From Methylococcus sp. UBA6136 (GTDB taxonomy: Bacteria; Pseudomonadota; Gammaproteobacteria; Methylococcales; Methylococcaceae): 18,770 nt of DNA. The stretch lies in the NCBI GenBank assembly GCA_002423305.1, contig DIVI01000036.1, positions 1 to 18,770 of the forward strand, in the 5' to 3' direction. The notes beneath the pieces are model-generated. The model did not search any database. It was not told the DNA's origin and saw only the letters and a list, made by a program, of their open reading frames with translations. Of this stretch, positions 13,769 through 18,770 are shown in pieces (within the stretch, counting starts at the first letter, position 1; each line of letters begins with the position of its first letter). A program made the position numbers and the translations under genes.

Positions 13769-14701
13769 ATGGACAAACTCACAAGCATGCTGGTTTTCAG
13801 CAAGGTCGCCAAAGCGGGTAGTTTTGCCGCGGCCGCCAAAGAGTTGGGCCTATCCCGAGCCATGGCGACCAAGCATGTCATGCAATTGGAGAATGGCCTT
13901 GGCATTCGCCTGCTGAACCGCACCACGCGCAACCTGAATCTGACGGAAGTCGGTGCGGTCTACTTGGAGCGCTGCCGCCAGATTCTCGATGACATGGAGG
14001 AAATGGAACTGGCAGTGACCCGATTGCAGACCGAGCCACGAGGCGTATTGAAAGTTAGCGCCACGCCGTTCTTCGGGTCTTACCATCTGGCTCCCGCGAT
14101 CAGTGCCTATATGGAAGTGTTCCCGGATGTTCATGTCGATCTGACATTGCAAACCAGTTACGTGGACCTGATTGAGGAGGGCTTTGATCTGGCAATTCAA
14201 CTGGATGAATTGCAGGACTCCAGCCTCATCGCCCGCTCGCTAGGGACTTCTCAACGCGTTGTGTGTGGTGCGCCGGCCTATTTCAAAAAGCACGGCAAAC
14301 CCAAATCACCGGAGGATCTCCGCAACCACAACTGCCTGGTTAACCTGAGCCTTTCGCCCCGCGATCACTGGCAATTCAACGTCCCCGGCGGAGAAACCAC
14401 GGTCATCAAGGTCGGCGGCAACATGCAGGCAAATGTCGCCGATGCGCTCCGCATTTGCGCCCTCAGCGGGTTGGGATTGGTCATATTGCCGACTTATATG
14501 GTGGGCCAGGACATTCGAAAAAACCGACTGCAAGCCGTGCTAACCGAGTATGTGCCGGCGCCTCTGGAAATTCATGCAGTCTATCCCCACCGCAAGCACC
14601 TGTCGGCCAAGGTGCGGACCTTTGTAGACTTCCTTCACGAGCGATTCCATCCGAAACCCTATTGGGAGGAATGGGCTCAGGATCAACTACAGGACTCCTG
14701 A
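13769..14701 (+). CDS. LysR-family transcriptional regulator (CrgA-like group)
   Basis: The 310-residue protein has the LysR winged helix-turn-helix at the N-terminus (VFSKVAKAGSFAAAAKELGLS then RLLNRTTRNLNLTEVG at about 9-62), a linker helix to about 90, and a periplasmic-binding-protein-like effector domain from RGVLKVSATPFFGSYHLAP (about 91) to 290. The sequence around DLAIQLDELQDSSLIARSLG at about 144-163 fits the CrgA/DhcR-like subgroup, whose effectors vary; I cannot name one. It is divergent from the NTF2-like gene, the classic layout for a LysR target. It is also followed closely (22 bases) by the small membrane protein gene on the same strand, so it could autoregulate and be cotranscribed with that run. 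The ribosome site is weak. Confidence 0.93.
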   Translation: MDKLTSMLVFSKVAKAGSFAAAAKELGLSRAMATKHVMQLENGLGIRLLNRTTRNLNLTEVGAVYLERCRQILDDMEEMELAVTRLQTEPRGVLKVSATPFFGSYHLAPAISAYMEVFPDVHVDLTLQTSYVDLIEEGFDLAIQLDELQDSSLIARSLGTSQRVVCGAPAYFKKHGKPKSPEDLRNHNCLVNLSLSPRDHWQFNVPGGETTVIKVGGNMQANVADALRICALSGLGLVILPTYMVGQDIRKNRLQAVLTEYVPAPLEIHAVYPHRKHLSAKVRTFVDFLHERFHPKPYWEEWAQDQLQDS

Positions 14702-14723
14702 GCATCCAAGAGGAAATAGACCC

Positions 14724-14909
14724 ATGAACGAAAAAGATGCTGTTTTCAACGCATTTAAGGAAATTCTGATGCTCTTCGCGCTCCTGACGGGCATCGGAGC
14801 ATTGGTGGCAGGCCGTTTTGTGGCCGCTGGAGTCATCCTCAGTATGGCGGCACTGATTTACTTCGAAGAACCGATCAGCCGGTGGCGCAAGAAACATCTG
14901 GGCTGGTAG
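14724..14909 (+). CDS. Small membrane protein of unknown function
   Basis: This 61-residue product is not recognised. It shows an N-terminal acidic/amphipathic stretch (MNEKDAVFNAFKEI), two likely membrane helices at about 14-30 and 33-47 split by GR, then EEPISRWRKKHLGW, a basic C-terminal end that should stay in the cytoplasm. The ribosome site AGAGGAAA a few bases upstream is good, so it is likely expressed despite its size. It sits 22 bases after the LysR gene and 12 bases before the CYTH gene, in a run of tightly spaced same-strand genes. Confidence 0.75.
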   Translation: MNEKDAVFNAFKEILMLFALLTGIGALVAGRFVAAGVILSMAALIYFEEPISRWRKKHLGW

Positions 14910-14921
14910 AGAGGACCCGCC

Positions 14922-15413
14922 ATGTCGCACCTTGAGATCGAGCGCAAGTTCCTGGTCAACTCCGATGGCTGGCGCTCCAGGATCAGGTCATCGACAGCCA
15001 TGCGCCAAGGTTACCTCAATAACGAACAGCATTGCTCGGTTCGTGTCCGCATCGCCGATGATCGGGCCTGGCTCAATCTTAAAGGCGTCACCATAGGTGC
15101 CCAGCGACTCGAGTTTGAGTATGAGATCCCGGTGACCGACGCCCACCCCATGCTGGACCAACTCACTTGCAAACCCCTGATAGAAAAGACCCGCCATCTG
15201 GTCGATGTCGGCGACCACACCTGGGAAATCGACGTGTTTGAAGGAGACAATGCCGGGCTGATCGTCGCGGAAATCGAGTTGGACGACCCGGACGAATGTT
15301 TTGACAAACCTGAGTGGCTGGGCGAGGAAGTGACCGACGATGCCCGCTACTACAACACCTGCCTTTCATCCCACCCGTTCAAGAACTGGGCCTTATCCAA
15401 CGATGCCTCATGA
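14922..15413 (+). CDS. CYTH-domain protein (probable triphosphate-processing enzyme)
   Basis: The 163-residue protein is a compact CYTH/triphosphate-tunnel-metalloenzyme domain. It has the N-terminal E5-I-E7-R-K9 (EIERKFLV) motif that binds metal, R41-V-R43 and K54 (LNLKG) in the tunnel, then R62 and E64-F-E66, a basic block EKTRH at about 88-92, and the acidic pair E117/E119 (VAEIEL). These alternating acidic and basic residues are those the family uses to hold triphosphate and divalent metal. Short bacterial members hydrolyse inorganic triphosphate or tripolyphosphate; I cannot tell the substrate. There is no C-terminal CHAD domain, unlike ygiF-type fusions. The ribosome site GAGAGGA is strong. 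The stop overlaps the next start (ATGA), suggesting coupling to the CPBP protease gene. Confidence 0.92.
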   Translation: MSHLEIERKFLVNSDGWRSRIRSSTAMRQGYLNNEQHCSVRVRIADDRAWLNLKGVTIGAQRLEFEYEIPVTDAHPMLDQLTCKPLIEKTRHLVDVGDHTWEIDVFEGDNAGLIVAEIELDDPDECFDKPEWLGEEVTDDARYYNTCLSSHPFKNWALSNDAS

Positions 15414-16003
15414 CGCTGAACCAGCATCAGTTTCTCTGGCTGGCCACGGTGTTTGAGGGTGGCCTCGTCCTCATCGCCTATCTGCTGGGGACGTGGCTAT
15501 CCATCGACCCACTCGAGCATTTAAAACCTGATCTCAATGCCCTAGTTTTGGGGCTGATGGGCACCCTACCACTTTATGGATTGTTCATCCTCTCTCACCG
15601 ACTGGATATCGCCCAGGACATCCGCAGATTTCTTGTCGATAAACTGGGAGGACTCCTGGCGGGCTGCTCCGGGATCGGACTGCTTTATCTTGGCCTCCTA
15701 GCCGGTGTGACAGAGGAAATCCTGTTCAGGGGTCTCTTACAGCCCTGGCTCGAGCAGGACTGGGGTTGGCTCGGCGGGCTGATTTTCAGCAACATGATTT
15801 TCGCCCTGCTGCACTGGATCACCCCGCTTTACGCACTGCTAGCCGGGCTCTGTGGGGTTTATCTGGGTTTGATGCTCGATATCGGCCCGGAGCGTAACCT
15901 GCTCACCCCCATTCTCGTTCACGCCCTATACGACTTCCTCGCTTTCATCGCCGTGGCGCAGATGTGGCGGCAACAGCATGGGAGCCCCGATCACCAGGCC
16001 TGA
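15410..16003 (+). CDS. CPBP-family intramembrane metalloprotease (CAAX/Abi-type)
   Basis: The 197-residue membrane protein has about five to six helices and the CPBP (Abi) signatures: E102-E103-I-L-F-R107 (GVTEEILFRGLL), His135 in IFALLHW and His171 in LVHALYDFLAF. In this family they form a glutamate/histidine active site for intramembrane proteolysis. Bacterial members have been tied to bacteriocin self-immunity, protein maturation and other roles; which applies here is not visible. I used the ATG at 15410, which shares ATGA with the CYTH stop; a longer frame from 15314 lies wholly inside the CYTH gene. The gene ends 3 bases before the opposing pta stop, with no room for a terminator. Confidence 0.92.
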   Translation: MTLNQHQFLWLATVFEGGLVLIAYLLGTWLSIDPLEHLKPDLNALVLGLMGTLPLYGLFILSHRLDIAQDIRRFLVDKLGGLLAGCSGIGLLYLGLLAGVTEEILFRGLLQPWLEQDWGWLGGLIFSNMIFALLHWITPLYALLAGLCGVYLGLMLDIGPERNLLTPILVHALYDFLAFIAVAQMWRQQHGSPDHQA

Positions 16004-16006
16004 TCG

Positions 16007-18109
16007 TCAGGACAAGGTCTGCTGTGCCTGAATGGCGGTGATCACCACTGTATTGATGATGTCATCGACGGTACAGCCGCGACTCAGATCATTAACCGGC
16101 TTGCGCAGGCCCTGAAGGATCGGGCCAATGGCGATGGCGCCGGTCTCGCGCTGGACCGCCTTGTAGGTGTTGTTTCCGGTATTGAGATCAGGAAAGACAA
16201 ATACCGTGGCATGTCCCGCCACCGCCGAGCCAGGCATCTTCAATGCGGCGACACCGGCATCGACGGCGGCATCGTATTGAATCGGCCCTTCCAGCGCCAT
16301 TTCCGGCCTCATGGCCTGAGCCAGCCGGGCCGCCTCGCGCACCTTGTCCACCTCTTCGCCCACGCCGGAGTCACCGGTCGAATAAGACAGCAACGCCACC
16401 TTCGGTTCTATTCCGAAGATGCGAGCCGTATCCGCCGAGCTGATGGCAATCTCCGCCAATTCCTGAGCCGTGGGGTCGGGATTGACTGCGCAGTCGCCAT
16501 ACACCACAACGCCGTCCTCAAGACACATGAAGAAAACGGATGAGACGATGGAGAACCCCGGGCGCGTCTTGATGAACTGCAGCGCAGGCCGAATGGTGTG
16601 CTGGGTGGTATGTACGGCACCCGAAACCATGCCGTCCGCATGTCCCTGATGAACCATCATCGTGCCGAAATAGGCCCCATCCAGCAGGCAATCTCGGGCG
16701 GTATCGAGGGTCATACCCTTATGTTGACGCATTTCAAAATAGGTCTGGGCATAACGCTCCAGTTCTGGGCTGGCTGCCGGATCAATGAGCTCTACCCGCG
16801 ATAAGTCGAGTGCAATGCCATGTTCGCGCAAAGCCTTGGCGATCGACTCTCGCTTGCCGAGCAGGGTCAACCTGACGACATCGCGCTCTACCAGATCCGC
16901 AGCTGCCTTGAGAATGCGGGGCTCATCCCCCTCCGGTAAAACAATGTGCCGCCGGTTGGCCCGGGCCTGCTGAACCAGGGTGTAGGTGAACATACGCGGC
17001 GTCATGCCCGTCGCAGAAAGTGTGCTGAAACGTCGAACAATCTCATCGTGATCGACATAACGATCAAATAATCCCAGGGCACGCTGAATCTTTTCCTGAT
17101 CTTCCGGTTTTATGCCGGCTCGAATGTGTTCCAACCGCGAAGCCACTGTATAGGTGTCATCGTCGACAGTGAGGATGGGGAAGGATTCGCGCAAACCCTC
17201 GATCAACTGGAACATTTCGGCATCCGGCTGTATGCCCGAGGTCAAAACCAATCCAGCCAAGCGGGGATAGTTCGCCGAACGGTCCGCCTCGATAACACCT
17301 AACAACACATCGGCTCGATCACCCGGCGTCAAGACCAACTGGTCTGACTCCAGCCAGGACAGAAGATTCTGCAGGTGCATGGCGCCCACCAGGTAAGATC
17401 CCACCATACAATCCATGCGCTCGCGTCCGAAAAGTATCTTTGCCCCCAGTTGCCCGGCGACTTCTCTGACGCTCGGGGCTTCCAGCAATCGATCAAAGGG
17501 AAAAACTCCCACCAATTTGTCGGAACCAGCAAACTCCTGCACAAGTGCGTGCTTGATCTCATCCAATTGAGAGGGGTCCGCCTTGTTTAGGACAACTCCG
17601 ATCACCGGGCAGCTCTTTTCCTCATGGGCATCGACGGAAATATGAATCGCATCCACCGATTCACGAGAAGTCCGTCCATGGGCATTCCCCACCAACAGCA
17701 TCGGAGTAGACAAATTGCGGGCCACCAGCGCATTGAGATCAAGCTCCAGCGCCGAAAGATGGCTGAGGAAGTCGGTTCCCTCGATCAAAACGAAATCACA
17801 TCGGCTTTCGAGCGCTTTATAGCGCTCGATGATGCGCTCGATGACCTCACCCTCATCATGGCTACCCAGACGCTCCTGTAGCTCTTGAAGATGCCAGGCA
17901 TAGCTATCCTCGTAAGCTTGTGGCAATCCAAAATGCCGCAGGATGAGATCAATATCTTCGTCCCTCTTTCCCGCCTCGGGCGCCTGGATGACGGGCCTGA
18001 AAAATCCAACGCGAGAGGTCTGTCGCAACGCCAGTTCAATCAATCCAAGAGAGAATATGACCTTGCCGCAACCCGGCTCGACAGTACTAAGGTAAACAGA
18101 TCGGGTCAT
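16007..18109 (-). CDS. pta: Phosphate acetyltransferase
   Basis: Pta interconverts acetyl-CoA and acetyl phosphate. The 700-residue product has the long gammaproteobacterial form. It starts with an N-terminal P-loop/BioD-like domain (STVEPGCGKVIFSLGLIELA at about 8-27). A DRTGG-type regulatory domain follows (about 215-330), then the catalytic PTA domain from about 370, with VLPEGDEPR, DGMVSGAVHTT, GDSGVGEEVDKVREA, GPIQYDAAVD and PDLNTGNNTYKAVQR. Enteric Pta has the same three-part layout and 714 residues, so this one is complete. The P-loop resembles a dethiobiotin-synthetase loop, with GKV in place of GKT, and may be regulatory rather than catalytic. It lies 59 bases after ackA on the same strand, so the two are probably cotranscribed; the ribosome site is weak. 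Confidence 0.96.
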   Translation of the reverse strand: MTRSVYLSTVEPGCGKVIFSLGLIELALRQTSRVGFFRPVIQAPEAGKRDEDIDLILRHFGLPQAYEDSYAWHLQELQERLGSHDEGEVIERIIERYKALESRCDFVLIEGTDFLSHLSALELDLNALVARNLSTPMLLVGNAHGRTSRESVDAIHISVDAHEEKSCPVIGVVLNKADPSQLDEIKHALVQEFAGSDKLVGVFPFDRLLEAPSVREVAGQLGAKILFGRERMDCMVGSYLVGAMHLQNLLSWLESDQLVLTPGDRADVLLGVIEADRSANYPRLAGLVLTSGIQPDAEMFQLIEGLRESFPILTVDDDTYTVASRLEHIRAGIKPEDQEKIQRALGLFDRYVDHDEIVRRFSTLSATGMTPRMFTYTLVQQARANRRHIVLPEGDEPRILKAAADLVERDVVRLTLLGKRESIAKALREHGIALDLSRVELIDPAASPELERYAQTYFEMRQHKGMTLDTARDCLLDGAYFGTMMVHQGHADGMVSGAVHTTQHTIRPALQFIKTRPGFSIVSSVFFMCLEDGVVVYGDCAVNPDPTAQELAEIAISSADTARIFGIEPKVALLSYSTGDSGVGEEVDKVREAARLAQAMRPEMALEGPIQYDAAVDAGVAALKMPGSAVAGHATVFVFPDLNTGNNTYKAVQRETGAIAIGPILQGLRKPVNDLSRGCTVDDIINTVVITAIQAQQTLS

Positions 18110-18168
18110 GAGTATTTATTTGCAAGAACGTTGGATTCACTACCTGTCATCGTTTTGGCGACAAATGA

Positions 18169-18770
18169 TCAAGACAGCAATTCAAGGGCTTGGCGGGCAA
18201 TTTCGCCCTCCTCGTCGGTCGGGACGATCATGATTCTGACGGCCGATAAGCTGGATTGGATTTCGGCCAGACCCGACCATTTGGCCTGGTTTTTATGTTC
18301 TTCCAAATGCAGACCCAGATGCGCCAGGCCCCGGCAGACCGCCGAACGGATTGCAGAGGCATGCTCACCAACACCACCCGTGAAAACCAAGGCATGCAGC
18401 TCGGGCAAAAGCGCTCGATAGGCGCCGATATAGTGACGAATTCGGTGTACGTATATGTCGACGGCCAACTGGGCTTGGGCATCGGCCTGGCCGGCTCTGA
18501 CAAGAACCTCGCGCATATCATTGCTACCGGCGATACCCTTGAGTCCGCTCTCGCGATTAAGACAGCTGGAAATTTGGGCCGGAGACTGTCCGGCCTGCTC
18601 TAACCAATAGAGAATCACGCCGGGATCAAGATCGCCACAGCGGGTTCCCATCATCAGACCCGCCAATGGCGTCATTCCCATCGACGTATCAATGCTCTGC
18701 CCCTCACGAATCGCGCAGGCACTGGCACCATTCCCCAAATGCAGAACAATCAGGTTGATATCGCTGCCGG
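18169..18770 (-). CDS. ackA: Acetate kinase, C-terminal half (runs off the window)
   Basis: AckA phosphorylates acetate with ATP, or makes ATP from acetyl phosphate. About 199 codons are visible, beginning in INLIVLHLGNGASACAIREG; the codon at the track-like start is TTG inside the frame, so the gene continues beyond 18770. Family motifs are present: DTSMGMTPLAGLMMGTRCGD, GVGEHA in VFTGGVGEHASA (the ATP-binding sugar-kinase fold), YIGAYRALL, and the C-terminal PTDEEGEIARQ. The family is about 400 residues, so this is the second half. It precedes pta by 59 bases on the same strand, the usual ackA-pta order. No terminator is seen between them. Confidence 0.95.
   Translation of the reverse strand, partial: GSDINLIVLHLGNGASACAIREGQSIDTSMGMTPLAGLMMGTRCGDLDPGVILYWLEQAGQSPAQISSCLNRESGLKGIAGSNDMREVLVRAGQADAQAQLAVDIYVHRIRHYIGAYRALLPELHALVFTGGVGEHASAIRSAVCRGLAHLGLHLEEHKNQAKWSGLAEIQSSLSAVRIMIVPTDEEGEIARQALELLS

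Noticed and set aside
16007..18109. Whether Pta is a fusion of two unrelated genes
   Set aside because: The P-loop, DRTGG and catalytic PTA domains together are the normal long form of Pta in gammaproteobacteria.
1..18770. Mobile elements, CRISPR arrays, tRNA or rRNA genes
   Set aside because: I saw no transposase or integrase frame, no regularly spaced repeats, and no cloverleaf-like or rRNA-like stretch.

Overview
This window (18.8 kb, GC-rich, dense, no mobile elements) looks like ordinary chromosome of a gammaproteobacterium. The best evidence is the rnfC-rnfD-rnfG-rnfE-nth order, which is the same as the rsx-nth locus of enteric bacteria, together with an iron-type SodB, a long (about 700-residue) Pta beside AckA, and a TIGR04073-type exosortase-associated protein. 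Exosortase systems, TauE/SafE exporters and Rnf are common in environmental gammaproteobacteria such as Chromatiales-like and sulfur-oxidising groups, but the sequence alone does not fix the genus.

Layout. (1) Positions 1-4610, plus strand: the 3' part of the Rnf electron-transport operon (probable rnfB tail, rnfC, rnfD, rnfG, rnfE) running into nth (endonuclease III). Every junction overlaps, so the genes are probably translationally coupled. (2) Positions 4613-7437, minus strand: a possible three-gene unit of a TauE/SafE-type exporter, a COG1237-type metallo-beta-lactamase-fold hydrolase and a COG0523/CobW G3E GTPase. (3) Positions 7438-7860: a 423-bp gap, then a plus-strand SYLF (Ysc84-like) lipoprotein gene. 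(4) Positions 8506-12066, minus strand: TIGR04073 protein, an 872-residue multi-PAS protein with a SpoIIE/RsbU phosphatase domain, and a small cytochrome c lipoprotein. (5) Positions 12243-13645, minus strand: sodB and a secreted NTF2-like protein, each followed by a clear intrinsic terminator. (6) Positions 13769-16003, plus strand: a LysR regulator, a 61-residue membrane protein, a CYTH-domain protein and a CPBP (Abi/CAAX-type) membrane protease in a tight run. (7) Positions 16007-18770, minus strand: pta and the 3' half of ackA.

How the genes work together. Rnf couples electron exchange between NADH and ferredoxin to ion movement, or maintains SoxR in its reduced state as Rsx does; nth repairs oxidised DNA bases and is carried along in the same transcript. 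SodB adds superoxide defence. AckA-Pta interconvert acetate and acetyl-CoA. The PAS-phosphatase is a sensory protein whose second PAS closely resembles the haem PAS of FixL and whose fifth PAS resembles a LOV domain that has lost its photo-active cysteine.

I did not find an obviously new multi-gene defence or mobile system. The best leads are the sensor architecture of the phosphatase, the small-membrane-protein/CYTH/CPBP run behind a LysR gene, the TauE/MBL/G3E cluster, and several inverted or direct repeats in the sodB, TIGR04073 and LysR upstream regions. No tRNA, rRNA, CRISPR array or insertion sequence was seen.
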